Assembly (NCBI RefSeq): GCF_001005085.2
Contig: NZ_LBMU02000058.1
Coordinates: 62,001-126,000, forward strand
Reading direction: 5' to 3'
DNA: 64,000 nucleotides
Origin: Streptomyces humi
GTDB lineage: Bacteria; Actinomycetota; Actinomycetes; Streptomycetales; Streptomycetaceae
Shown here: positions 48,557-57,144 of the stretch, piece after piece
Layout of the letters: the number at the start of each line of letters is the position of its first letter
Position numbering within the stretch: position 1 is the first letter of the stretch
Notes under the pieces: generated by a model
Told to the model about the DNA's origin: nothing
Databases searched by the model: none
The model's input: only the letters and a program-made list of their open reading frames with translations
Position numbers and translations under genes: made by a program

Positions 48557-48863
48557 GGACCACCCGCTCCGCCGTGGTCCACCACTCACCGGGCGCCGCC
48601 TCCGGCACCGGGGCCTGGCAGGGAGCCGTCAGCCGCCACCACTCCCGGGTCGCCTCGTCCTCGGCCGTCAGCGCGAGGTCCGCGGTCAGATCGTCGCCGT
48701 GGTACGCGAAGCAGGCGAACGGCCGGTCATCCAGCAGATGGATCGAGTAGTCGGCGATCCGGCAGCGCCGGAGCCGGTCCGGCACCGGTCCGGCGCGGTG
48801 CGACTCCCGGTACTCGGCGCGCTTTTCCGCGCGTACGGCGACGACCTGGGCCACCCGCCTCAC
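48492..48863 (-). CDS. rhaM: L-rhamnose mutarotase (RhaM/DUF718)-like protein
   Basis: A 123-residue protein matching the RhaM ferredoxin-like dimeric fold: start MRRVAQVVAVRAEKRAEYRE, then DYSIHLLDDRPFACFAYH, and the conserved REWWRLTAPCQAPVPE and WWTTAERVVLME. The family interconverts alpha and beta anomers of L-rhamnose. The last 17 residues (PAGRRPRSPRAGVPCCG) extend beyond the usual end of the fold and arise from reading into the antisense of the GntR gene. The GTG at 48863 overlaps the ATPase stop by four bases, coupling it to the ABC operon. Confidence 0.88.
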   Translation of the reverse strand: MRRVAQVVAVRAEKRAEYRESHRAGPVPDRLRRCRIADYSIHLLDDRPFACFAYHGDDLTADLALTAEDEATREWWRLTAPCQAPVPEAAPGEWWTTAERVVLMEQPAGRRPRSPRAGVPCCG

Positions 48864-50383
48864 GGGCGCGCCGCGTCCCTGCCGTGGATCAGCCGGATGA
48901 TCCGGCCGCTCATCCGGTCGTAGTCCCGGTCGTTGTCGACCTCGCCACGGATCCGGCGGTCCGCCATCACCACGACCCGGTCGGCGAGGGTGACCATCTC
49001 CCCGAGGTCGCTGCTGATCAGCAGGACGGGCAGCCCGTCGTGGGCCAGATCCCAGATCAGTTCGTGGAAAGCGTGCTTGGTGCGGACGTCCACACCGACC
49101 GTCGGCTCGTCGACGATCAGCAGCCGGGTGTCGGCGGCCAGCCACTTGGCGAGACTGACCTTCTGCTGGTTGCCGCCGGAGAGCTCACCGGCGTGCTGCG
49201 CGAGCCCGGCGGTGCGGATGCCCAGCCGGTCCACCAGGTCCTGGGCGACCTCGCGCTCGTCGCCCGCCGGGACGAACCCGAGCACCCGGGCCAGCCGCTT
49301 CCACACCGTCACGGTGATGTTCCGGACGATCGGCTGCTCCAGGAAGACGCCCTCCTCCTTGCGGTTCTCGGTCACGTAGCCGATGCCGAACTCGTGCAGG
49401 GCCTGCCGGGGAGAGCTGATCCGGGCCGGCCTGCCGTGCACCCGGACCTCGCCGGCCGTGATCCGGTCGAGGCCCAGCACCGCCCTGACCAGCTCGCTGC
49501 GCCCGGCACCGACCAGCCCGTACAGGCCGACGATCTCGCCGGGCCGAACCGTCAGACCGATGTCCCGGTGGCCGCCGGCCGTGGCGACCGCGGTCAGCTC
49601 CAGGGCCGGCGCGGCCGACCGGTCGACCGTGCGGGGGCGCATCCGGGCCGCCGCGTGGGCACGGCCCACCATGAGGCTCACGATGTCGTCGTGGGAGTGC
49701 TCGGCGAGCGGGGACGACTCCAGCACCGACCGTCCGTCGCGCAGCACGGTCACCGTGTCGCAGACGGCGAAGACCTCTTCCAGCCGGTGACTGACGAACA
49801 CCACGCAGGCACCGCGGTCGGCCAGCCGCCGCACCACCCCGAACAGCCGCTCCGTCTCCTCGGGGGAGAGGGACGCGGTGGGCTCGTCGAGCAGCAGCAC
49901 CCGGCTCTCGGTGTACAGGGCCTTGGCGATCTCCACCAACTGCTGCTGCGCGACCGAGAGTTCCCGCACCGGGCGGTCGGGGTCGAGGTCGACGCCGAGT
50001 TCCGTGAGGCAGGCGACGGCTGGTTCGGTCATGGCCGCGTAGTCGACCAGCCCGTGGCGGGAGGGCGGTTTCTGGAGCGTGATGTTCTCGGCCACCGAGA
50101 AGCCCGGGATCAGGTTGCGCTCCTGGTGGACGACCCCGATGCCGGTCCGGGCCGCCTCCAGCGGCGAGCGCGGCCGCACCGGCTCCCCGCACCAGGTGAG
50201 GGTGCCGCCGTCGGGGGAGTGCACCCCGGTGAGCACCTTGATGAGGGTGGACTTGCCGGCGCCGTTCTCACCGAGCAGCGCGTGTACCGAACCGGCGGTG
50301 AGCCGCAGGCCCACACCGTCCAGGGCCCGTACGCCCGGGAAGAGCTTGACCAGGTCCTGGCATTCGAGGAGGAGGGTGTTCAC
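48860..50383 (-). CDS. Sugar ABC transporter ATP-binding protein (two ATPase domains)
   Basis: A 507-residue double-ATPase of the RbsA/XylG class. The N-terminal nucleotide-binding domain has Walker A LGENGAGKSTLIKV and signature LSVAQQQLVEIAKAL; the C-terminal domain has the degenerate Walker A GLVGAGRSELVRAV and signature LSGGNQQKVSLAKWL. It energises uptake of a monosaccharide together with the two permeases and binding protein next to it. The GTG at 50383 overlaps the permease stop by four bases. Confidence 0.96.
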   Translation of the reverse strand: MNTLLLECQDLVKLFPGVRALDGVGLRLTAGSVHALLGENGAGKSTLIKVLTGVHSPDGGTLTWCGEPVRPRSPLEAARTGIGVVHQERNLIPGFSVAENITLQKPPSRHGLVDYAAMTEPAVACLTELGVDLDPDRPVRELSVAQQQLVEIAKALYTESRVLLLDEPTASLSPEETERLFGVVRRLADRGACVVFVSHRLEEVFAVCDTVTVLRDGRSVLESSPLAEHSHDDIVSLMVGRAHAAARMRPRTVDRSAAPALELTAVATAGGHRDIGLTVRPGEIVGLYGLVGAGRSELVRAVLGLDRITAGEVRVHGRPARISSPRQALHEFGIGYVTENRKEEGVFLEQPIVRNITVTVWKRLARVLGFVPAGDEREVAQDLVDRLGIRTAGLAQHAGELSGGNQQKVSLAKWLAADTRLLIVDEPTVGVDVRTKHAFHELIWDLAHDGLPVLLISSDLGEMVTLADRVVVMADRRIRGEVDNDRDYDRMSGRIIRLIHGRDAARP

Positions 50384-51417
50384 AGGGCGCCCTCCGGGCG
50401 CGGAGCCGGTGTGCCCGGCGCGGCGGGCGTGCTCCCGGCAAGCCGGCTCTGGTGCAGGTGCCCGCCGGCGACCGTGCCGAGGACGACCAGGCCGATCAGC
50501 AGGTTCACCCAGCTCGGGTCCAGTGAGAACTGGGCGCGGGCCGCGTCGATCAGCCGGGTCACGAAGGCCGCCAGGACGGTCCCGAACACCGCGACGGACC
50601 CGCCGGTCAGGGCGACACCGCCGATGATCGGCGCGGCGAAGCTGGGCAGCAGCCAGTCCCCGCCGACGCTGCGGTTGACGCCCGGCAGCGAGGCGGTCGC
50701 CGTCACCGCCGCCACTCCGACGAGGAGCCCGGACAGCGTGTGCGCGGCGATGACCTGCCGGTCGGTGGAGATCCCGGACAGCCGGGCGGCCGGCGGGTTG
50801 CCGCCGGCCGCGAGCAGCCGCCGCCCGGCGACCGTGCGGTACATGAACGCGCCCAGCAGAGCGGCCGCCACCACGGCGGTGACGAAGACCAGCGGTACGT
50901 TCAGCGGGGCCGCGGTGCCCAGGTGGCGCAGGGTGGCCGAGTAGCCGTCGACGGTACGGGTGCCGGTGAGCCGGTACTGCGCGCCCAGCAGGATCGTCAT
51001 GGTGGCGAGGGTGACGATGAAGCCGTTGATCCGGGTGGCCACGATGACGACGCCGGTCACCAGTCCGACGGCGGTCGCGGTCAGCAGGCCCACGAGTACC
51101 GCGACCCCGGCGGGCACCCCGTGGTCCGCCATCAGGACCCCGGTCAGGCAGGCCGTGCAGCCGCCCAGCGCGCCGACGGCGAGGTTGAGCTGGCCCACGG
51201 ACAGCGCCACCATCTGCGCCAGGCCGATCAGGACGGGCGTGGCCAGGTACTGAAGGAAGACCCGTACCGAGGGGCCCTGGAGGAAGGAGCCGGAGGACGC
51301 CACCTCCAGGGCCACGGAACCGGCCACGACGACCAGGAGCAGCATGGCCGTCGTCGTACGGGAGAACCGGTGCAGCGCCGTGACGGCCCGGCTCTGCTGG
51401 TCGCGGATCGTGCTCAT
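50380..51417 (-). CDS. Sugar ABC transporter permease (RbsC family), second
   Basis: A 345-residue permease with about nine or ten membrane helices, beginning TTAMLLLVVVAGSVALEVAS. GNPPAARLSGISTDR is the cytoplasmic coupling loop of the BPD_transp_2 family. It pairs with the ATPase. The ATG at 51417 overlaps the upstream permease stop by four bases. The C-terminal tail is Pro-rich. Confidence 0.94.
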   Translation of the reverse strand: MSTIRDQQSRAVTALHRFSRTTTAMLLLVVVAGSVALEVASSGSFLQGPSVRVFLQYLATPVLIGLAQMVALSVGQLNLAVGALGGCTACLTGVLMADHGVPAGVAVLVGLLTATAVGLVTGVVIVATRINGFIVTLATMTILLGAQYRLTGTRTVDGYSATLRHLGTAAPLNVPLVFVTAVVAAALLGAFMYRTVAGRRLLAAGGNPPAARLSGISTDRQVIAAHTLSGLLVGVAAVTATASLPGVNRSVGGDWLLPSFAAPIIGGVALTGGSVAVFGTVLAAFVTRLIDAARAQFSLDPSWVNLLIGLVVLGTVAGGHLHQSRLAGSTPAAPGTPAPRPEGAL

Positions 51418-52478
51418 GTGGAGCGCACCACCTTGCGATAGGACACCACGGTGCGGATCCGGTCGGCCGACAGGGCCAGCAGCAGGATGCAGCCGAGGTA
51501 GATGTTCAGGCTTTCCAGGCCGACGCCGAGCAGGTCGAGGCCCTTGCGGATCACGCCGACCAGCGCGGTGCCGAGCAGTGTGCCCAGCACGGAGACCACC
51601 CCGCCGGTGAGCAGGGTGCCGCCGAGCACCGCGCCCAGGAAGGACGGCAGCATGAAGTCGTCGCCGATGGAGGCGCGGAAGGTGCCGGTCCCGGCGGCGG
51701 CCATGAACCCGGCGAGCGCCGCGAGCAACCCGGAGAGCGTGTGCGCGAGCAGGACCCGGCGGCCGGTGGGGATGCCGGACAGCTCGGCGGCGGCCGGGTT
51801 GGCCCCGGTGAGCAGCAGCTCCCTGCCGATGCGGGTGCAGCCGTACAGGACGCCGAGGCCGAGCATGGCGAGGACGGTGAACTGGGCCAGCTGCGGGATC
51901 GCCGGGGAGCCGCAGACCGGGCCCAGGCAGAGGTCGGCGAGCGAGTAGGACCGCAGCGCGTCGATGCCGGCCGGGCGGGTGGTGAAAGCCGCGTCCTCGG
52001 TGAGCGCCGAGTACGTCAGTGACACCAGGCCGAGCAGGGCGAAGTCCATCGCCAGCGTGACGACGAACGAGCTCCCCCCGGTCCGGGCGATCAGCCAGCC
52101 GGTGACCGCGCCGATCACCGCACCGGCGGCCAGGCACAGCAGCAGGCCCGCCTGCATGGGGAGATGCAGCTTGTCGTAGCCGACGCCCGCGAACATGGCC
52201 CCGAACGCGGCCATCCGGCCGACCGCGAGGTTCATGTGCCCCACGGACAGGGCGACCATCTGGGCGAGGGCCACCACGGTGAGGGTGGCGACGTCCCGCA
52301 GCAGCGGGAAGAGCACCAGACGCTGGTCGAGGAACGCCGGCCGCAGCACCCCGAACAGCACGCCGAGGGCGATGACCAGCACCAGCAGACCGAGCCGCTG
52401 GTTGACCCAGAACGGCATCCGGTGTCCGGCGGCGGGTGCCTCGGCGGTGGTCCGCGGCGGGCTGACGGACGTCGTCAT
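51414..52478 (-). CDS. Sugar ABC transporter permease (RbsC family), first
   Basis: A 354-residue integral membrane permease of the BPD_transp_2 family with about nine or ten helices; GANPAAAELSGIPTGR is the EAA-like coupling loop and HTLSGLLAALAGFMAAA is typical. Two non-identical permeases form the heterodimeric channel. The ATG at 52478 overlaps the enolase-family gene by four bases. Confidence 0.94.
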   Translation of the reverse strand: MTTSVSPPRTTAEAPAAGHRMPFWVNQRLGLLVLVIALGVLFGVLRPAFLDQRLVLFPLLRDVATLTVVALAQMVALSVGHMNLAVGRMAAFGAMFAGVGYDKLHLPMQAGLLLCLAAGAVIGAVTGWLIARTGGSSFVVTLAMDFALLGLVSLTYSALTEDAAFTTRPAGIDALRSYSLADLCLGPVCGSPAIPQLAQFTVLAMLGLGVLYGCTRIGRELLLTGANPAAAELSGIPTGRRVLLAHTLSGLLAALAGFMAAAGTGTFRASIGDDFMLPSFLGAVLGGTLLTGGVVSVLGTLLGTALVGVIRKGLDLLGVGLESLNIYLGCILLLALSADRIRTVVSYRKVVRST

Positions 52479-53563
52479 GCCACCCTCCGGTCGTCGAGGG
52501 CGTCCAGGTCCCAGTCGATGCCGATGCCCGGCACGTCCGGGGCGACCGCCATGCCGTCGCGGATGGCCAGTTCGGTGCGGGTCACCGCGCGCAGTTGCGG
52601 GATGTACTCGACGAAGCCGCCGTTGGGCACCGCAGCGGCGAGGCTGACGTGCAGCTCCATCAGGAAGTGCGGGCACACCGTCACGTTGTGGCTCTCCGCG
52701 AGGTGCGCGACCTTCAGCCACGGGGTGATGCCGCCGATCCGGGCCGCGTCGACCTGTACGACGGACGCGGCGCCCGCCTCCAGGTAGCTGCGGAACTGCA
52801 TGACCGCGTACATGGACTCGCCGACGGCCACCGGGATCCGGGTGGCCCGCGCGAGCCGGGCGTGCCCGCTGATGTCGTCCGCGGGCAGCGGCTCCTCGAG
52901 CCAGTACGGGTCGTACGGCTCCAGCGCGGCCGCCAGCCGGAGCACCGAGGACGCCGTCTGCGACTGGTTGGCGTCGGTCATGACGTGCAGCCGCGGTCCC
53001 ACCGCCGCCCGTACCGCGGCCAGCCGTTCCGCGTCCTCGGCGGGGTGCGGCTTGCCCACCTTTATCTTCACGCCGGCCCAGCCCGCCTCCTGGGCCCGCA
53101 GGGCGCCCTTGACCAGGTCCTCGGTGTCCAGCTGGAGCCAGCCGCCCTCGGTGTCGTAGACGGGGACCTCCTGGCGGTGTCCGCCGGCCAGCCGCCACAG
53201 TGGTTCGCCCGCCCGTCGGCAGCGCACGTCCCACAGGGCGGTGTCCACGGCGGCGAGCGCGAGCGAGGTGATGGCGCCCGTGGTGGTCGCCCGGGTCAGG
53301 GCGAACAGCCGCTGCCACAGCGCCTCGACGTTCCGGGCGTCCTGTCCCTCCAGCGCGGGCAGCAGGTGGTCGCGGAGCAGCGCCAGGACCGAGGTGCCGC
53401 CGGTGCCGATGGTGTAGGCGTAGCCGGTGCCCGTGAGGCCGTCCGCCGTGGTCAGGTCGACCAGGACCGTCTCCTGTCTGACGAAGGACTGCACCGCGTC
53501 GGTGCGGTCCGTCTCGACGGCGATGTCGGCCAGCCTGGCGGTCGCGGTGGTGATGATGCTCAT
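52475..53563 (-). CDS. Enolase-superfamily (mandelate racemase group) sugar-acid dehydratase
   Basis: A 362-residue TIM-barrel enzyme. The K-x-K base is in VKIKVGK; metal ligands are Asp in MTDANQ, Glu in WLEEPLP and Glu in AVGESMY; the His of the His-Asp dyad is in TVCPHFLMELH. This set defines the mandelate racemase/acid-sugar dehydratase group, which removes water from aldonic or aldaric acids. Together with the transporter and the mutarotase it suggests uptake and dehydration of a deoxy-sugar acid or aldonate, but the exact substrate cannot be read off. It is coupled to the first permease by a 4-base overlap. Confidence 0.93.
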   Translation of the reverse strand: MSIITTATARLADIAVETDRTDAVQSFVRQETVLVDLTTADGLTGTGYAYTIGTGGTSVLALLRDHLLPALEGQDARNVEALWQRLFALTRATTTGAITSLALAAVDTALWDVRCRRAGEPLWRLAGGHRQEVPVYDTEGGWLQLDTEDLVKGALRAQEAGWAGVKIKVGKPHPAEDAERLAAVRAAVGPRLHVMTDANQSQTASSVLRLAAALEPYDPYWLEEPLPADDISGHARLARATRIPVAVGESMYAVMQFRSYLEAGAASVVQVDAARIGGITPWLKVAHLAESHNVTVCPHFLMELHVSLAAAVPNGGFVEYIPQLRAVTRTELAIRDGMAVAPDVPGIGIDWDLDALDDRRVA

Positions 53564-53615
53564 CCGTGTCCGTTCTCTGTGGAGGTGGAGCCGGGCGCCG
53601 TGCCCCGCCGGGCGG

Positions 53616-54707
53616 TCAGCCGCACGACAGGTACGTGTCGGCGAACTCGGTCTTCAGCCGTGCGGTCCTCGCCTGCCGGGCGGTGTCGTAGTCGGCGACG
53701 TTCGCCCTGGTGACGACGAACGAGCCGGAGTCCACCTCCACCCCGGGGTCGCGCACGGTGCACTGCTTCGTCTGGAGCAGCGCCAGCGCCCAGGTGCCGA
53801 TCTCGGCCTGCCCGACCGGGTTCTGCACGACGGTGGCGGTGACCGTGCCCTGCCTGATGCCGCTGAGGATCTTGGCGTCGTCGTCGATGGCGATGACCTT
53901 CGCCTTCGAACCGGACGACCGCACGGCGTCGGCGGCGGCGACCGCCGGGTTGTAGGCGGTGGCGACGATCCCGGTGATCCGGCCGCCCTTGGCCGCCATC
54001 AGGTCGGACACCGCCTTCTGCGCGGTCCCCAGGTCGGTGTCGATGTCGGTGACGGTCTGAAGCAGTCCCACCTTGCCGCCGGACTCCCTGACGGCCCTGG
54101 CGACGCCCTTGATCCGCAACTGGGTGTTGGCGTCCACGTTGTTGCCGGTCAGGTGGACCAGGGTGCCCTTGCCGCCCATGGCGGTGATGGCCGCCTTCGC
54201 GGCCTTGTAGGCGGCGAGTTCGACGTTCGTGGAGAGGCAGAAGTCGGCCTCGTCGGTGCTGCCTGCCGGGCAGGAGCCCAGGGACGCCACCGGGAATCCC
54301 TGCGACTTCAGGTCCGCGAAGGTCGTGTTGATGTCGGTGGGGGAGACCCCGAAGATCCCGAAGGCGTTGTATCCACGCGCCGCGAGCGTGGACAGCAGGT
54401 TGTTCTGCTTCTGCTGGTCCCACTCCGCGGTCTCGTCGAAGGTGACGGCGCCGAGCTTGTAGGTCTTCTGCACGGTGGCGCCCGCCGTCCTCCAGGGCCG
54501 GAAGTACGGGTGGGCGCCGCCGGGCACCAGGGCGACCCGGGCGCCGGCGCCGTCCACCAGCTCGGCACCGGCACCGGTGTGCCGGGCCGCCGACGCCTGG
54601 CCGGCGGCGGGGAGGGGCGCGTTGCGGTAGGTGCAGGCCGTGGCCCCCGTGGCGAGCAACGCCGCCGTGAGGACTCCGGGCAGGACGGATCTGGTCGCGA
54701 AGTGCAT
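53616..54707 (-). CDS. Sugar ABC transporter substrate-binding protein (Peripla_BP_4)
   Basis: A 363-residue exported binding protein. The signal ends around LLATGATAC, which is only partly a lipobox, so lipid anchoring at this Cys is likely but not certain. The two lobes contain segments such as GYNAFGIFGVSPTDINTTFA, KGTLVHLTGNNVDANTQLRI and KAKVIAIDDDAKILSGI, matching RbsB-like sugar receptors. It is the first gene of the operon. The ATG at 54707 has AGGGG at six bases. The upstream divergent region holds a TCCTATAGGA palindrome and a second dyad. Confidence 0.93.
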   Translation of the reverse strand: MHFATRSVLPGVLTAALLATGATACTYRNAPLPAAGQASAARHTGAGAELVDGAGARVALVPGGAHPYFRPWRTAGATVQKTYKLGAVTFDETAEWDQQKQNNLLSTLAARGYNAFGIFGVSPTDINTTFADLKSQGFPVASLGSCPAGSTDEADFCLSTNVELAAYKAAKAAITAMGGKGTLVHLTGNNVDANTQLRIKGVARAVRESGGKVGLLQTVTDIDTDLGTAQKAVSDLMAAKGGRITGIVATAYNPAVAAADAVRSSGSKAKVIAIDDDAKILSGIRQGTVTATVVQNPVGQAEIGTWALALLQTKQCTVRDPGVEVDSGSFVVTRANVADYDTARQARTARLKTEFADTYLSCG

Positions 54708-55039
54708 CTCCCACCCCTGCGGAATCAGATAGGAAAACGATGCGGCGATCGTGGGGCAGGCGAGCTCGCGCGTCAAGGCTTGCAGCAAGATGGGCTTGAA
54801 CTGGGGCGACCCGAGAGAGGGCCTGACCGGTCCCGGTGGGGGGTCGCAAATCCTATAGGAAGTGATCCTGTGCCTGAGGGATCACCCGTGCCCAAGGGCG
54901 GGTCAAGAAGTGGCATTTCCCGGTAACGCGGGAGGCTGGTCGGCGCCCACCACCATGGGCTACCGTCGGTAACACCCTGCCGTCCCGGCAGTCCCGGTCA
55001 TGTCTCCCGCACCGCCCGCATCCGTACGGAAGGCAGTTC
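54708..55039. promoter_or_regulatory. 332-base divergent control region of sugar operon and flavoprotein
   Basis: No gene is supported here. It contains two candidate operators (54851-54885, listed separately) and CAAGGCTTGC (54773-54782), an imperfect short dyad. The remainder is GC-rich with no strong hairpin. Both divergent promoters must be here. Confidence 0.5.
54851..54885. promoter_or_regulatory. GntR-type palindrome TCCTATAGGA and adjacent GTGATCC/GGATCAC dyad
   Basis: TCCTATAGGA (54851-54860) is a perfect 10-bp palindrome of the kind bound by FadR/GntR-FCD dimers. One base further, GTGATCC (54862-54868) and GGATCAC (54879-54885) are a perfect 7-bp inverted repeat with a 10-base spacer. 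Both lie about 145-180 bases before either start and may be bound by the GntR regulator encoded at 47.8 kb; that link is inferred. Confidence 0.55.
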
Positions 55040-56851
55040 ATGGACACTCCCAGACCAGTCGCCGGCGCCCCCGAAGGCCCCGACGAGCCGTCCCGTATCA
55101 CCCGTCGCCAGGTGCTGACGGTCGCCGGCGGCGCGCTGGCAGGCCTGACCCTGGGGCAGGCCGGCGCGTTCGCCGCCGAGTCGCAGGACGCGGACGCCAT
55201 CGTCGTCGGCCACGGCCTCGCCGGTCTGGTCGCGACGGCCGAACTCGCCGCCGCCGGCCGCAAGGTGCTGCTGCTCGACCAGGAACCGGAGGCGAGCCTC
55301 GGCGGTCAGGCCTTCTGGTCCTTCGGCGGCCTGTTCTTCGTCGACTCCGACGAGCAGCGGCTGATGGGCGTCAAGGACTCCCATGACCTCGCCTGGCAGG
55401 ACTGGCTCGGCACGGCGGGCTTCGACCGGGGGGTGGACGACCCGGGGGGCCAGGACTACTGGGCTTACAAGTGGGCCCGGTCCTATGTGGAGTTCGCCTC
55501 CGGCGAGAAGCGCTCCTGGCTCTCCGGGCTGGGCGTGCAGTGGTTCCCGATCGTGGGCTGGGCCGAGCGCGGCGGCGGGCTCGCCGACGGCCACGGCAAC
55601 TCCGTGCCGCGCTTCCACGTCACCTGGGGCACCGGCCCCGCCGTCGTCGAACCCTTCGAGAAGAAGGTGCGGGCGGCGGTCGCGGCCGGCAAGGTGACCT
55701 TCAAGTTCCGTCACCGCGTGGACGAGTTGGTGACCACGGGCGGTGCGGTGACCGGCGTCCGCGGTGCGGTCCTGGAGCCCAGCGGCGCGGCCCGCGGCAC
55801 CCCCAGCAGCCGTACGGTCGTGGGCGACTTCGAACTGCGGGCCCCGGTCGTGGTGGTCACCTCGGGCGGGATCGGCGCCAACCACGATCTGGTACGGCAG
55901 AACTGGCCGGCCAGGCTCGGCACCCCGCCCAAGTCCATGGTCACCGGCGTGCCCGCGCACGTGGACGGCCGGATGCTCGGCATCACGGCGCGGGCGGGCG
56001 GGCGGATCGTCAACCCCGACCGGATGTGGCACTACACCGAGGGCCTGCGCAACTACGCCCCGATCTGGCCGAACCACGGCATCCGCATCCTGCCAGGACC
56101 CTCCTCGATGTGGTTCGACGCCAAGGGGCGCCGGTTCACCAGCCCCGACCTACCGGGCTACGACACCCTGCACACCCTCGGCACGATCACCGCCTCCGGC
56201 TACGACTACTCCTGGTTCGTCACCACCCAGAAGATCATCGCCAAGGAGTTCGCGCTCTCCGGCTCCGAACAGAACCCCGACCTCACCGACAAGAACGTCT
56301 GGCAGCTGCTCTCCCGGATCTGGCAGACCCCGGAGCCCATCGAGAAGTTCAAGAACAACGGCGCCGACTTCGTGGTCGCCGACAACCTCACCGACCTCGT
56401 CACCGGCATGAACAAGCTGACCGGCGACGACCTCATCGTCCTCGCCGACCTCAAGCGGCAGATCGAGGCCCGGGACCGCGAGATCGACAACTCGTACACC
56501 AAGGACGTCCAGGTGATGGGCATCCGCAACGCGCTGAACTACGTCGGCGACTCCCTCAGCCGTACGGCGCCGATCCACCGGATCCTGGACACGAGCGCCG
56601 GCCCGCTGATCGCCGTCCGGCTGAACATCCTCACCCGCAAGACCCTGGGCGGCCTCCAGACGGACCTCTCCGGTCGCGTCCTGGACAGCGCCGGCTCCCC
56701 GGTGCCCGGACTGCACGCGGCCGGCGAGGTGGCCGGCTTCGGTGGCGGCGGGGTGCACGGCTACCGCTCGCTGGAGGGCACCTTCCTCGGCGGCTGCCTC
56801 TTCTCCGGGCGGCAGGCGGGCCGGGCGGCGGCCGCGGCGACGGCCACCTGA
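55040..56851 (+). CDS. Tat-exported FAD-dependent dehydrogenase (KstD/fumarate-reductase-like)
   Basis: A 603-residue flavoprotein. The N-terminus carries a Tat signal (RITRRQVLTVAGGALAG) with cleavage near AFA. The FAD-binding segment is AIVVGHGLAGLVATAELAAA, GQAFWSFGGLFF matches the FAD-covering loop, and the C-terminal AAGEVAGFGGGGVHGYRSLEG closes the FAD domain. It resembles the 3-ketosteroid dehydrogenase/fumarate reductase flavoprotein superfamily, which inserts or removes double bonds, but no steroid genes are nearby. It is divergent from the sugar operon, so it may act on the imported compound. Confidence 0.93.
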   Translation: MDTPRPVAGAPEGPDEPSRITRRQVLTVAGGALAGLTLGQAGAFAAESQDADAIVVGHGLAGLVATAELAAAGRKVLLLDQEPEASLGGQAFWSFGGLFFVDSDEQRLMGVKDSHDLAWQDWLGTAGFDRGVDDPGGQDYWAYKWARSYVEFASGEKRSWLSGLGVQWFPIVGWAERGGGLADGHGNSVPRFHVTWGTGPAVVEPFEKKVRAAVAAGKVTFKFRHRVDELVTTGGAVTGVRGAVLEPSGAARGTPSSRTVVGDFELRAPVVVVTSGGIGANHDLVRQNWPARLGTPPKSMVTGVPAHVDGRMLGITARAGGRIVNPDRMWHYTEGLRNYAPIWPNHGIRILPGPSSMWFDAKGRRFTSPDLPGYDTLHTLGTITASGYDYSWFVTTQKIIAKEFALSGSEQNPDLTDKNVWQLLSRIWQTPEPIEKFKNNGADFVVADNLTDLVTGMNKLTGDDLIVLADLKRQIEARDREIDNSYTKDVQVMGIRNALNYVGDSLSRTAPIHRILDTSAGPLIAVRLNILTRKTLGGLQTDLSGRVLDSAGSPVPGLHAAGEVAGFGGGGVHGYRSLEGTFLGGCLFSGRQAGRAAAAATAT

Positions 56852-56897
56852 CGGAAACGGCCGGGAGAGTCCGGGCCATCCCACCCCCATCTCGCCC

Positions 56898-56920
56898 TGA
56901 CAGTGGCACTCTTGACAGTG
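56898..56920 (+). promoter_or_regulatory. Direct repeats TGACAGTG with embedded TTGACA before the GNAT gene
   Basis: TGACAGTG occurs at 56898-56905 and 56913-56920, and the second copy forms a perfect -35 TTGACA (56912-56917). No good -10 stands at 17 bases. It lies 225-250 bases upstream of the GNAT gene; the intervening 56921-57144 sequence shows no supported gene. Confidence 0.3.
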
Positions 56921-57144
56921 TGCGTACTGTTTCGCGACGTTTGAGCGGCACCTCCGGACCGGCGACGCGGTCGCCGGTCCGGGAACGCCGGCGCACGGCG
57001 GGAGCAGGAGCTGTTCGCAGCAACGGCGGAACGGCGGAACGCAGTATCCGCGTTATGGGGGGGAGCGGTCGCCCATGCGATCCGAAGGCCAGTGCAGAAG
57101 TCATGCGTCCCACACCTCGTCAGCCGAAGGGCGGTTGATCTGAG

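Noticed and set aside
56898..56920. HAIR/CIRCE heat-shock element reading of the TGACAGTG repeats
   Set aside because: Only partial resemblance to GCACTC-type arms and no chaperone gene nearby.
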